Below are positions 36,494-45,143 of a stretch of DNA of 64,000 bases, piece after piece. The stretch comes from Streptomyces cellulosae (lineage in GTDB: Bacteria > Actinomycetota > Actinomycetes > Streptomycetales > Streptomycetaceae), in NCBI GenBank assembly GCA_014655195.1, contig BNBH01000002.1:1-64000 (forward strand), written 5' to 3'. Below the pieces are notes generated by a model that was given only the letters and a program-made list of their open reading frames with translations, ran no database searches and had not been told where the DNA came from. The translations under genes and the position numbers were made by a program. Position 1 is the first letter of the stretch. Each line of letters opens with the position of its first letter.

Positions 36494-36960
36494 CCCCAAA
36501 CCCTCAGCAACCACAAGGAGTTGGCTCCGCTCTCCGCACCCGCCACCGGTGGCCGTGCAGCGGACGACCCCCCGCCGACCGGCCCTCACGCGACCGGCCC
36601 GCACCCGGCCGACCACCCCCGCCGCCCGACCAGCAGAAGCCGCAGGACCGCCCCCCTCCCCCTCCCGGCAAAAAGAGATTCTGAGGGGGTGCCGGACGAA
36701 GCGCAGGGGAGGAACGGAACCTTTTTTCACCGCGACGAAGGAGCGGCGAAAAAAGGTTCCGAGACGACCTTGCGCACAGTCCGCCGCACCCCCTCACAAT
36801 CTCCCCGCCGGGAGGGCCGTCGTGCATATGGGCGCCTTGTCTCTCGGCTGGCCAGGACAAAGCTGCTCAGTGGATACAGTCGGAGTGCTGAGACAGCATG
36901 ATCATGGCTGGAGGGTCAGAGAGCCGTCGGCGGTGTTCGGTCGGCTAGCATGGCCATACG

Positions 36961-37372
36961 GCAGACGAGCCGAGCGGACGGCCGCGTGGAGTTCCCGCAA
37001 GGGGGCTTCCCGAGGAACGTCCGGACTCCACAGGGCAGGGTGGTGGCTAACGGCCACCCGGGGTGACCCGCGGGACAGTGCCACAGAAAGCAAACCGCCT
37101 GGGGCTCCGGCTCCTGGTAAGGGTGAAACGGTGGTGTAAGAGACCACCAGTGCCCAGGGTGACCTGGGCAGCTAGGTAAACCCCACCCGGAGCAAGGTCA
37201 AGAAGGGGGCGCCCAGGTGCCCCTGCGCGGACGTTCGAGGGCTGCCCGCCCGAGTTCGCGGGTAGACCGCACGAGGCCAGCGGTAACGCTGGTCCTAGAT
37301 GGATGGCCGTCTCCCCGGCCACCGTGAGGTGACCGGGTGACAGAATCCGGCGTACAGCTCGACTCGTCTGCC
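36961..37372 (+). ncRNA. rnpB: RNase P RNA (class A), full length
   Basis: Ribozyme component of RNase P, which trims the 5' ends of pre-tRNAs. The universally conserved core is present: GAGGAACGTCCGGACTCCAC, ACAGGGCAGG, ACAGTGCCACAGAAAGCA, AAACGGTGGTGTAAGAGACC, GCTAGGTAAACCCCACCCGG and the 3' part AGATGGATGGCCGTC...ACAGAATCCGGCGTACAG. The ends pair as helix P1 (GCAGACGAGCC at 36961 with GGCTC-type sequence to 37371, one mismatch). A possible -10 TAGCAT is at 36944-36949. It sits inside accessory DNA between repeat copy 2 and a membrane-protein gene. Confidence 0.92.
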
Positions 37373-37419
37373 GCTCCACCAAAGTTGTAATCGACGATCT
37401 CGGACGCATATCTGCTGGT

Positions 37420-38184
37420 TCAGTCGTCTGTGAGAGCCCTTCTTTGGCGAAGTCGTTCCCGGAGAGCGCCGACCATGGGAAGGGTCATTCCACTGAAGAC
37501 GAACAGCACTGCAAGGCCGCTTAGTGTCGGGCTCACGACTTCCTCGATCTTTAGCGGCCAGGGGTCCTCAAGGATGTAGAAGATGATGTAAGAGCCTTTG
37601 CAGACTGCGTAGGCCATTCCGAGAATCGCGGCGATCGAGGAGAGCGCGAAGCCGACGCTGCTCCAAGGGCGGACCCCCCAATTGCGTCGTGACGTTCTCC
37701 CGCACATGAACATCAGCTCGCCGCAGGTGACCAGGACGTAGGAGAGATAGATAAGTAGGTATGCGGCAACCTTGGGGTTGTCGACGTATTCGGTGGTGAA
37801 CTGGATGCCAGGCCGGTTAGCTGCAAGGAAGAGCGGTACCATGATGGCTAGTTCCAACACAGCAGCGAACCCGCGTTGGAGTATTGCCGACTTGAGGTAC
37901 TCAGGGCGGTAGGCCAGATCAACCATCGTGATCTGAATCGCAGCGCACCAGAGGATCGCGCAGACGTGGGCTACAAGCTTGCCGGCGTTGGGCATGCCTG
38001 TGGCCTGCTGCAGTTGGTTGGCCACCGCTGGCACGGCGCACAGGACGCCAAGTGTGCAGATGGCGAAGGCGATGGCGATCGCCCAGGTGGCGACGCGTGG
38101 ATTCCCCACGGCTCTGCGAGTGCAGAGGGCAGTAACCAACAACCCTGCCGCGGTGCAGGTGCCGAAGACTATGCCGTCCACCAC
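37420..38184 (-). CDS. Seven-TM membrane protein, resembling the N-terminal part of MAB_1171c-family proteins
   Basis: 254 aa with about seven hydrophobic helices (for example ATWAIAIAFAICTLGVLCAV, YLLIYLSYVLVTCGELMFMC, SVGFALSSIAAILGMAYAVC). MAB_1171c-type proteins are longer and carry a C-terminal DUF6545 domain that is absent here. The Xre regulator immediately upstream (stop/start touching at 38184/38185) is the usual neighbour of this family. Function unknown. Confidence 0.6.
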   Translation of the reverse strand: MVDGIVFGTCTAAGLLVTALCTRRAVGNPRVATWAIAIAFAICTLGVLCAVPAVANQLQQATGMPNAGKLVAHVCAILWCAAIQITMVDLAYRPEYLKSAILQRGFAAVLELAIMVPLFLAANRPGIQFTTEYVDNPKVAAYLLIYLSYVLVTCGELMFMCGRTSRRNWGVRPWSSVGFALSSIAAILGMAYAVCKGSYIIFYILEDPWPLKIEEVVSPTLSGLAVLFVFSGMTLPMVGALRERLRQRRALTDD

Positions 38185-38691
38185 TTACAGCCCCTCCAGT
38201 GCATCGGCCGCGTAACGTGCGGCTTCATCCTTACTGCGGCGCCGTCGGCGCTTGCCCTTTTCCTTTCCGGATTCAGCGTTGGTCGCCGACTCCAGGCCGA
38301 GTTCGGCCCGGCGCTGCTCTAGGGCTGCGATGATGTTGTGCAGCTCGCTCTCTGGAAGGCCATTGAGTAGCGCTAGGACGCGGCGTGCGTCTGGGTTTTC
38401 GAACGCCTCCAGAGCCGCGAGGTCGTTATAGCTTTCGTGCGGAAGAAGATGGGCCGGCGGCACGTTGTTCAGTGCTTTGCACAGCGCAACGATCGTGCCC
38501 ACGGTCGGGTTGTCCTGGGAGCCGTTGGCCAACTTGGCGATGGCGGCGAATGACACGGACGCGTGCTCACCAGGCAGTGCGTTTACTGCCGCGGACAGTG
38601 AGCGCGACGTGTGGGCGCGGCCGTTGGCGTCCAGACGGCTGGCCATCAGGGCTCTCAGCTTTTCCGCCAGCGACGGGCCGTTGTGGCTCAC
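38185..38691 (-). CDS. Xre-family transcriptional regulator
   Basis: 168 aa from a GTG at 38691 (an adjacent GTG at 38694 is equivalent). N-terminal Xre-like HTH (SLAEKLRALMASRL, SFAAIAKLANGSQDNPTVGTIVALCKALNN), middle region PESELHNIIAALEQRRAELGL, basic tail GKRRRRRSKDEAARYAADALEGL. Forms an operon with the membrane protein. Upstream lies an inverted repeat likely bound by this protein. Confidence 0.8.
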   Translation of the reverse strand: MSHNGPSLAEKLRALMASRLDANGRAHTSRSLSAAVNALPGEHASVSFAAIAKLANGSQDNPTVGTIVALCKALNNVPPAHLLPHESYNDLAALEAFENPDARRVLALLNGLPESELHNIIAALEQRRAELGLESATNAESGKEKGKRRRRRSKDEAARYAADALEGL

Positions 38692-38776
38692 CACAGGTAG
38701 GAACTCCTGGACGTGCTCCGCAAACCGTCCTGTTGATGACTGCACACGACCACGTACCGGTCTCTCACTCTGTCGA

Positions 38777-38802
38777 AGGTCAACTGCTGTGTACTTTAGT
38801 TG
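38777..38802. promoter_or_regulatory. Operator-like inverted repeat GTCAACT-N12-AGTTGAC
   Basis: Between the Xre gene and the divergent small ORF. The right arm overlaps a TTGACA -35 for rightward transcription. Candidate binding site of the Xre protein. Confidence 0.6.
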
Positions 38803-38847
38803 ACATGATCGGGGACGCAAGGCAGGATCCCGAGAAGGAGGAACCCT

Positions 38848-38985
38848 GTGCAGCAGTGTGACTACCGCATGCCGTCGCTGACCGCCATCGATCGAGACTT
38901 CTTGAGGGTTCGCCGATGGGAGGGTCTGCTGGGCGATCCTGCACAGGTGCCTCCCCATGATCTAAGGCTGACGACTCAGTCGTAG
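38848..38985 (+). CDS. Small divergent ORF (45 aa)
   Basis: GTG start with a strong AAGGAGGA at 38835-38842 and TTGACA at 38798-38803 upstream. Peptide VQQCDYRMPSLTAIDRDFLR and 25 more residues, ending RLTTQS before TAG. Charged, no TM, no signal. Conserved signals argue it is translated; function unknown. Possibly a partner or modulator of the Xre/membrane pair. Confidence 0.55.
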   Translation: MQQCDYRMPSLTAIDRDFLRVRRWEGLLGDPAQVPPHDLRLTTQS

Positions 38986-39386
38986 CGCCGCACCGGCAGG
39001 GGTGGAGGTGGAGTCGACAGTGAAGAGCAGTGATCAGATGCGTCAAGAGGTCTGCTGTAGGACGGGGCCGGCCTCGCCGACAGCGCTTAAGTACCACCGC
39101 TGTAGCGGGGTTGGCGCAGCCGACCACGACGGATGAGCGGAAATCGCTGTGGTGCTTCCGGTGGAGTACTGGAGCACGTTGGTTCTTCAGCAGGTAGGGC
39201 CGCAGTTGCGCGTGGAGACTGACCTTTACAGAGACCACGGGGGCGATAGCGATGGCGATGCCGGGAGGGAGCCGGCGGGCAACACGGAGCGATGCGTTCT
39301 CCAGGGTGGCACAGACCACCCTGGAAAACTCCCACAGAAGCACTGAGTCGGTCGGTGAGGGCGTTGATCACGTACGCGGCGGACAT
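38986..39386. other. Non-coding stretch with one terminator-like hairpin
   Basis: No convincing gene. TCCAGGGTGG (39300-39309) and its complement (39316-39325) form a 10-bp hairpin followed by AAAAC. Confidence 0.5.
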
Positions 39387-39644
39387 GTGTCAGGCTGCTT
39401 CACGCGGGACAGCTCAGGCGGGAGTGCTGCGCCAAGCGGCGTGTGGCTTGGCGCGGACGACGGCACGGTGCTCTTTTTCCCGGTCTCTGTCGGCGTCGAT
39501 GGGTCTCCGCTCCGGCCGGACGCAGACAATCCTCAACTGGACGCCAACGATCAAGCCACTCTTGATGCCGCGAGTTGGCTGATGCCGAAGCTTCCGCGCG
39601 AGCTGATCGCTGAATATCTCGGCTTGGGCCTTCCGAAACAGTGA
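39387..39644 (+). CDS. Hypothetical protein, start uncertain
   Basis: 85 aa if started at the GTG at 39387; longer starts at 39252 are possible but low-complexity. The acidic C-terminal part (WLGADDGTVLFFPVSVGVDGSPLRPDADN, TLDAASWLMPKLPRELIAEYLGL) looks like a real folded domain. No family recognised. Confidence 0.4.
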   Translation: MSGCFTRDSSGGSAAPSGVWLGADDGTVLFFPVSVGVDGSPLRPDADNPQLDANDQATLDAASWLMPKLPRELIAEYLGLGLPKQ

Positions 39645-39730
39645 TGCCTGCCCGCGATCACGGCAGCTTCTGCGTGGTGAAGCTGACGGTCGGTAATCGT
39701 CCGAGTGGCACCGAGCGGGGCGTTGGGTTG

Positions 39731-40489
39731 CTACGCCTCTCTGTTCTCTAGGCGCTGGAGCTGCGCGATCACGGGCAAAAGTGCCTGTCGGCTGGACGGC
39801 AGCAGCTCGTGACACTTCGTTGCGATTTCGCGCACAACCTCATCCTGTACTGCAAGGAGTGCATCGGGCTGCCGGAGAACGTTCCTGGCGGTCGTGAGCT
39901 GTTCCTCCGTGAGTGCCTCAGCAGCCTCAAGGAGTCGCATCATGCGAGGTAGCGCGTCCAACAAGCTTGGCTGGCTGGCGAGGTCGCTCAGGGTCTTGCG
40001 TTGCTCCGGGCTGAGGGCTCTGGCTCCCAGAGCGACCTTGCGTACACCTTCGTCGCCCAGCGCATCAAGCGTCTGAAGGCGTGCGAGCAGTCCCTGGATA
40101 GTCTCACGATCGGCGGCGCCTGACTCCACGTTCTGCAGCCTGATGTTGCGCACACCTAGACGCCGTAGCTCTCGGAGGAGATCCAGCTGTGCCTGGGTGT
40201 CGTCTTCGAAGGCAATCTCATCATCGACGAAGTACGAGATGCGACGGTGGAAGTATTCAGAGAGTGCCTTTAGGTGGCGCAGCGTAACGTTCGTGCCGGG
40301 CTTGCCCGTCGCCAGCTCCCATAGGTACGGACCCGAGATCGCGACGCCGGTCTGCTCCGAGATCTCGCGGGCCAGAGTGTTCCAGGATGGCGGCTTGCCC
40401 CCCTCGGCGGCGAGCCCGTCGCGAAGGGCGGTCAGCTTCTCCGCGAGCGTGCGGGGCGCCGCGCTCTCGTCACCGCCGGTATCGGGCAT
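39731..40489 (-). CDS. Xre-family regulator with long C-terminal helical region
   Basis: 252 aa. N-terminal HTH (WNTLAREISEQTGVAISGPYLWELATGKPGTNVTLRHLKALSEYF), then ISYFVDDEIAFEDDTQAQLDLLRELRRLGVRNIRLQNV. The arrangement is like EspR-type nucleoid-associated regulators. The remaining ~130 residues are helical and may dimerise. Confidence 0.8.
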   Translation of the reverse strand: MPDTGGDESAAPRTLAEKLTALRDGLAAEGGKPPSWNTLAREISEQTGVAISGPYLWELATGKPGTNVTLRHLKALSEYFHRRISYFVDDEIAFEDDTQAQLDLLRELRRLGVRNIRLQNVESGAADRETIQGLLARLQTLDALGDEGVRKVALGARALSPEQRKTLSDLASQPSLLDALPRMMRLLEAAEALTEEQLTTARNVLRQPDALLAVQDEVVREIATKCHELLPSSRQALLPVIAQLQRLENREA

Positions 40490-40814
40490 CGTAGGCCCGC
40501 CCTCCTCTCTTGGTCATGTCTCGGTTGCTGTGGCGCGTACGGACAGTATCAGCCATCTACGCACGTGAATATCACCGCGGGAGCAGGTCGCGTCAAGGCG
40601 ACCTCGCCAGGGTGCGCATGGCCCGAGAGGGCTAGACCAACAGCTCCATGTTGGGTGGATCGCCGAGCGGGATCGAGGGTAGCCGCCTGGATGGGCCCTC
40701 TACGGGTGTTTACCGAATCTGTTGCCGTGGACCGACGAGGTCGTCGATGGGCCGCCGGGTTGAGGACGGGAACGAGGGCGGGTTCGTCTGTGTCGGCAGA
40801 GGATGATGTGCGCG
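40490..40814. other. 325-bp stretch without a supported gene
   Basis: Contains the upstream region of the Xre gene (GAGAGGAGGGCGGG site near 40500-40515 on the minus strand). Otherwise nothing recognisable. Confidence 0.5.
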
Positions 40815-42056
40815 TCAGAGTCGTGGGGATCGGCGGCGTACGGCGGCGGTGCCTGTCCACGGTGCGATGAGCGCGGCGGCCACGGAGACGATGGCCAGAA
40901 GGACGAACAGTGGCTCGTAGCCGCCGAGCGGTACGGCGAGGGCGGCGCCGGCGAACGGGGCGAGGGCTGCCGCTGTGGTGGCTGGTGCTGCGAGGAGGCC
41001 GGAGAGGCGTCCGTAGTGCGTGGCGCCCCAGCGGTCGGTGATGGCGGTGGCCTGGAGCAGGGTGAGGTTGCCGCGGACCATGCCGGCCACGATCGACACG
41101 GCGATGAGCAGGACGTACGGGCCGGGGGTGGCGGCGAAGGCAGAGGTCGTCAGCCCGCCGAGCGCGATCAGGATCGTTGTGCGGGCCGTTGGGGTGGTGC
41201 GGCGTGCGAGGGCTGCGTACAGGGTGCGGCCGAGGGTCTGTCCGGCGCCGCCGATGCCGAGGGCCCAGGCGGCCTGGCTGGTGGTGTACCCGCGTTCCAG
41301 CAGGAGCGGGACGAGGGCGACGACGACGGCGTACATCGCGAAGCCGGACAGGGTGAAGGCGGCGGCGAGCAGCACGAAAGGCCTGCTGCGCCCGACGCCT
41401 TCAGCGCCTTCGGCCTTGTGTGCCGGGCTGGTGGGGGCGTCGGGCCAGGGTGCGCGCAGGGCCAGGGCGTGGGCGGGGATGGTGACGGCGGCGAGGATGG
41501 CGGCGAGCACGAGGTAGGTGTGGCGCCAGGACAGGTGGTCGGCGAGGGCAGCGGTCAGGGGTGCGAAGACGGTGGAGGCGAGGCCGCCGGCGAGGGTGAC
41601 GATCGTCAGGGCGCGTACGTGGTCGGGGGCCCACCAGCGGGTGAGGGCGGCGAACGCGGGCTGGTAGAAGGTGGCCGCCATGGCGAGCCCAGCGAGCATC
41701 CAACCAGCAGTGAAAACCACAAGGTTGGGGGCTGCGGACACGATTAGCAGGCTGGTGACGCCGAGCACGGAGCCGATGGTCATGACGGCGCGAGGGCCGC
41801 GCTGATCGAGGATGCGGCCGACGCGGATCCCGGCGAGGGCGGAGACGACGAGAGCGAGGGAGAACGCGGCGGTGGTCACCCCGGCCGGCCAGCCGGTCGC
41901 GGCGGTGATCTGGGGGTTGAGGACGGGGAACGCGTAGTAGACGATGCCCCAGCTCACGACCTGCGTGGCGCAGAGGGCGGGCAGGGCGGCGCGGGGCCGC
42001 GACCGGTCCCCTGTTCCGGTCGCGGCCCCGCGTGCGGGGGTGCCCAGGCTGGTCAC
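40815..42056 (-). CDS. MFS transporter of the arsenic module
   Basis: 413 aa, about twelve TM helices, with the MFS loop motif GRILDQRGPRAVM between TM2 and TM3. Its start overlaps the upstream flavoprotein stop (ATGA), so the two are coupled. MFS exporters in ars clusters can carry organoarsenicals or As conjugates. The substrate here is unknown. Confidence 0.78.
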   Translation of the reverse strand: MTSLGTPARGAATGTGDRSRPRAALPALCATQVVSWGIVYYAFPVLNPQITAATGWPAGVTTAAFSLALVVSALAGIRVGRILDQRGPRAVMTIGSVLGVTSLLIVSAAPNLVVFTAGWMLAGLAMAATFYQPAFAALTRWWAPDHVRALTIVTLAGGLASTVFAPLTAALADHLSWRHTYLVLAAILAAVTIPAHALALRAPWPDAPTSPAHKAEGAEGVGRSRPFVLLAAAFTLSGFAMYAVVVALVPLLLERGYTTSQAAWALGIGGAGQTLGRTLYAALARRTTPTARTTILIALGGLTTSAFAATPGPYVLLIAVSIVAGMVRGNLTLLQATAITDRWGATHYGRLSGLLAAPATTAAALAPFAGAALAVPLGGYEPLFVLLAIVSVAAALIAPWTGTAAVRRRSPRL

Positions 42057-43456
42057 GAGCCGCAGCAGCCGCCTGCCGGGGCCTCCTCGGCCGCCGCCCC
42101 GACCGTGGCGGGGGCGCCGAGCTGGACGAGCTGCCGTGCGGGCGCGCAGCAGCCGCCGCCGTCGGCCTCAGCGGCGTCGGGCGCGTCGAACAGGCCGGCG
42201 CCGCCACAGACTCCGGTCTCGGGCAGAGTGAGTTCCACGCGGTCGGCGGAGTTGAGGTCACCGGCGATCGCGGCGGCGACGGAGCGGACCTGCTCGTACC
42301 CGGTCATCGCCAGGAACGTCGGGGCGCGGCCATAGGACTTCATGCCGACCAGGTACACGCCCTGCTCGGGGTGGGAGAGCTCGCGGTGACCGTGCGGGTA
42401 GACGGTGCCGCAGGAGTGCTGGTTGGGGTCGATCAGCGGAGCCAGGGCCACGGGCGCCTGGAGGCGCTCGTCGAGGCCCAGACGCAGCTCGTCCAGGAAG
42501 GACAGGTCGGGGCGGAAGCCGGTCAGCACGATCACCTCGTCGACCGGGTCCAGACGGCGACCGTCCTCGCCGACCAGGACCAGGCGGCCGTCGTCCGCCC
42601 GCTCGATCGCCTCGGTGCGGAAGCCGGTGACCGCGTCCGCGTGGCCCTCGTCGACGGCGGCCTTTGCCGCCAGGCCCAGGGCGCCGCGCGCCGGGAGCTG
42701 GTCGGCTTCGCCGCCGCCGAAGGTGGAGCCCGAGATGCCCCGGCGCAGGATCCACACGCCCTTCGTGCCCGAGCCGTCGTCGGACTTGGCGAGGTCGGCG
42801 AGGTAGGCGAGAGCGGTGAACGCGGAGGCGCCCGAGCCGATCACAGCGGTGCGCTTGCCCGCGTACCGGGCACGGACGGCGGGGTCCTTCAGGTCCGGGA
42901 CGCGGTAGGTGATCCGGTCCGCAGCGGCCTTCTCACCGAGCGCGGGCAGTCCGCTGCCACCAGCCGGGGACGGCGTGGCCCAGGTGCCGGAGGCGTCGAT
43001 AACAGCGCGGGCGAAGAGGCGCTCCTCACGGCCGTCGGTGTGGGCGACGTGCACGACGAACGGCTGGGCCTCGCGGTCGGCGTCCACGATCCGGTCCCGG
43101 CCGGTACGCGAGACACCGGTGACGGTGGCGCCGGTGCGGACACGGTCGCCGAGTACGTCGGCGAGCGGCTGCAGGTAAAGGTCGGCCCAGTCGCCGCCGG
43201 AGGGGTAGGTGGCCGGGTCGGGGCGGGTCCATCCGGTGGGGGCCAGGAGCTTCTCGGCGGCCGGGTCGACGACCTCACCCCAGGTGGAGAACAGCCGCAC
43301 GTGCGACCACTCGCGCACCGCGGCGCCGGCAGTAGGCCCGGCCTCCAGGACCAGGGGCTCGATGCCCTGGTCGACCAGGTGGGCGGCGGCGGCCAGACCG
43401 GCGGGGCCGGCCCCGATCACGACGACGGGCAACTCGGTGGTGGCGGGCGCGTTCAC
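42053..43456 (-). CDS. FAD/NAD(P)-dependent oxidoreductase with Cys-rich tail (arsenic module)
   Basis: 467 aa. FAD-binding VVVIGAGPAGLAAAAHL at the N-terminus, second Rossmann motif TAVIGSGASAFTALAYL, ATG-like ITG motif VIVLTGFRPDLSFL. The C-terminus ends in cysteine pairs (CGGAGLF, GGGCCAPAR, GGCCGS) that could bind As(III). GTG at 43456 with AAGGAG. It is divergent from a second flavoprotein and controlled by ArsR-type repeats. Confidence 0.78.
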   Translation of the reverse strand: MNAPATTELPVVVIGAGPAGLAAAAHLVDQGIEPLVLEAGPTAGAAVREWSHVRLFSTWGEVVDPAAEKLLAPTGWTRPDPATYPSGGDWADLYLQPLADVLGDRVRTGATVTGVSRTGRDRIVDADREAQPFVVHVAHTDGREERLFARAVIDASGTWATPSPAGGSGLPALGEKAAADRITYRVPDLKDPAVRARYAGKRTAVIGSGASAFTALAYLADLAKSDDGSGTKGVWILRRGISGSTFGGGEADQLPARGALGLAAKAAVDEGHADAVTGFRTEAIERADDGRLVLVGEDGRRLDPVDEVIVLTGFRPDLSFLDELRLGLDERLQAPVALAPLIDPNQHSCGTVYPHGHRELSHPEQGVYLVGMKSYGRAPTFLAMTGYEQVRSVAAAIAGDLNSADRVELTLPETGVCGGAGLFDAPDAAEADGGGCCAPARQLVQLGAPATVGAAAEEAPAGGCCGS

Positions 43457-43474
43457 GGCGACTCCTTGCGTGTT

Positions 43475-43550
43475 TCGACATCTGTCGATGGCTTGCGCGG
43501 CCCAGCATGACACCTGTATTGATGAGCGTCAACATAGACATTCATCGAAC
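43475..43550. promoter_or_regulatory. ArsR-type operators between divergent flavoprotein genes
   Basis: TCGACA-TC-TGTCGA at 43475-43488 is a perfect inverted repeat. A second site, TTGATGAGCG to ATTCATCGAA (43519-43549), contains GTCAACATAGAC, which recurs at the downstream arsR start. Confidence 0.6.
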
Positions 43551-43565
43551 CCAGGGGATTCGCTG

Positions 43566-44627
43566 ATGGAGCACATTGACGTCGCCGTGATCGGCGGCGG
43601 CCAGTCCGGCCTCGCCACCGCCCATGCGCTGCTGCGGCGCGGGCTGCGGCCGGTGGTGCTGGAGGCGTCCGACCGTGCGGCCGGGTCTTGGCCGCACTAC
43701 TACGACAGCCTCACGCTGTTCTCGCCCGCCCGGTACAGCTCCCTGCCCGGGATGCCGTTCCCCGGCGCCGACCGCGACCGCTACCCGCACCGCGACGAGG
43801 TCGTCGCCTACCTCACCGCCTACGCCGACCGCCTGGACGCCGAGATCCGCACCGGCTGCCGCGTCACCGCGGTCCGCCGCACCGGCGACGGCTTCGCAGT
43901 GGAGCTGGAGGGCGGCGGTCGGCTGTCCGCGCGGGCCGTCGTGGCGGCCTCCGGGACGTTCGGTCACCCGCATCGGCCCGCGCTGCCGGGTCTGGAGGAG
44001 TTCACCGGGCAGGTGCTGCACGCCGCCGACTACCGCAGCCCGGCCCCGTTCGCCGGTCGCCGGGTGGTCGTGGTCGGGGCCGGGAACTCCGCGGTGCAGA
44101 TCGCCGCCGAGCTCGCCAAAACCGCACGCGTCACGCTCGCCACCCGCGCCCCGGTGAAGTTCGCAGCCCAGCGCATCCTGGGCCGAGACCTGCACTTCTG
44201 GACGGCCCGCACCGGCCTGGACACCGCACCCCTCGGCCGGTTCCTTGCGCGCCCGCCGGCGCAGCCGGTCCTCGACGACGGCCGCTATCGGGCCGCCCTG
44301 GCCGCCGGACGGCCCGAGCGGCGAGAGATGTTCACCGGCGCCGACGGAACCAAGCTCGTCTGGCCGGACGGGCAGCGGGAGGAGGTCGACGCGATCGTGC
44401 TCGCCACCGGCTACCGCCCCGACTTGCCCTACCTCGCCGGCCTCGACGGCGCTCTCGACGCCGAAGGGAACCCCCGGCACCGCGAGGGCCTGGCCACCGG
44501 TGTGCCGGGCCTGGCCTTCGTCGGGCTGGAATGGCAGCGCAGCCTGTCGTCGAACTCGCTGCGCGGAGTGGGCCGGGACGCGGAGCGCATCGCCCGGCGT
44601 CTGGCTGCCTATCTCTCACGCCGGTGA
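43566..44627 (+). CDS. ArsO-like flavin-dependent monooxygenase
   Basis: 353 aa. FAD motif VAVIGGGQSGLATAHAL, NADPH motif RRVVVVGAGNSAVQIAAEL, ATGYRPDLPYL near the C-terminus. SWPHYYDSLTLFSPARYSSLPGMPFPG is typical of ArsO-type enzymes in actinobacterial ars clusters. ATG 43566 with CAGGGG. Followed by arsR in the same direction. A paralogue lies at 47106-48167. Confidence 0.78.
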   Translation: MEHIDVAVIGGGQSGLATAHALLRRGLRPVVLEASDRAAGSWPHYYDSLTLFSPARYSSLPGMPFPGADRDRYPHRDEVVAYLTAYADRLDAEIRTGCRVTAVRRTGDGFAVELEGGGRLSARAVVAASGTFGHPHRPALPGLEEFTGQVLHAADYRSPAPFAGRRVVVVGAGNSAVQIAAELAKTARVTLATRAPVKFAAQRILGRDLHFWTARTGLDTAPLGRFLARPPAQPVLDDGRYRAALAAGRPERREMFTGADGTKLVWPDGQREEVDAIVLATGYRPDLPYLAGLDGALDAEGNPRHREGLATGVPGLAFVGLEWQRSLSSNSLRGVGRDAERIARRLAAYLSRR

Positions 44628-44645
44628 TGGACCTCCCCGTGCTGG

Positions 44646-44677
44646 TTCGATATGTGTCAACATAGACGCATGTCGAA
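44646..44677 (+). promoter_or_regulatory. ArsR operator overlapping the arsR start codon
   Basis: TTCGATATG and CATGTCGAA flank GTCAACATAGAC; the right arm contains the ATG. CATAGA at 44661-44666 could be the -10, which would make the arsR mRNA leaderless and allow the repressor to block both promoter and start. Confidence 0.55.
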
Positions 44678-45044
44678 TGCCAAGGTGCTGCCGCTGCTCG
44701 AAGCCGACGGTCAGGGTGTGGCGCCGTGCTGCCCGCCACTGACCGAGCGCCCGATGACCGCTGAGGAGGCCGAGACCGCAGCGCGGATGTTCAAGGCCCT
44801 CGGTGACCCGGTGAGGCTGCGGCTGTTCTCTGCGGTGGCCTCGCACGAGGGCGGGGAGGCGTGCGTCTGCGACATCTCAGACGTCGGCGTCTCCCAGCCC
44901 ACCGTCTCCCACCACCTGAAGAAGCTCAAGGAAGCCGGGCTGCTCACCTCCGAGCGGCGCGGCACCTGGGTGTACTACCGTGTCGAGCCGTCCGTGCTCG
45001 CCGCCATGGGCCGACTCCTGATCGGTGCATCGGCTGCGGCATGA
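44670..45044 (+). CDS. arsR: ArsR-family metalloregulator (ELCVCDL type)
   Basis: 124 aa. As(III)-binding motif ACVCDISD at the start of the recognition helix region, winged HTH VSQPTVSHHLKKLKEAGLLTSERRGTWVYYRV. An extra Cys pair (VAPCCPP) lies near residue 18. ATG at 44670, without a Shine-Dalgarno, supports leaderless translation. Represses the neighbouring flavoprotein genes (inference). Confidence 0.88.
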   Translation: MSNAKVLPLLEADGQGVAPCCPPLTERPMTAEEAETAARMFKALGDPVRLRLFSAVASHEGGEACVCDISDVGVSQPTVSHHLKKLKEAGLLTSERRGTWVYYRVEPSVLAAMGRLLIGASAAA

Positions 45045-45143
45045 CTACACCCGGACGCCCGCCGAAGTGCCCAGGGTGGTTGCGGTGCTGGACAGTTGCC
45101 AAAAGCGGTAGTGGACGAGGCGGGCAGTTGCCATCCTGACGGG

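Larger units (their letters stand above)
36417..36816. repeat. Long direct repeat, copy 2 (400 bp)
   Basis: Same content as 31102-31488, including the inverted repeat GGAACCTTTTTTC/GAAAAAAGGTTCC (36716-36728, 36748-36760). It stands immediately upstream of a leftward gene in both places and so duplicates a promoter-leader cassette. After 36816 the copies diverge and ~145 bases lead to rnpB. Confidence 0.9.

Noticed and set aside
40549..40870. Short open frames on both strands between the Xre and MFS genes
   Set aside because: Mutually overlapping, Arg/Thr/Pro-rich, no start signals; left as non-coding.
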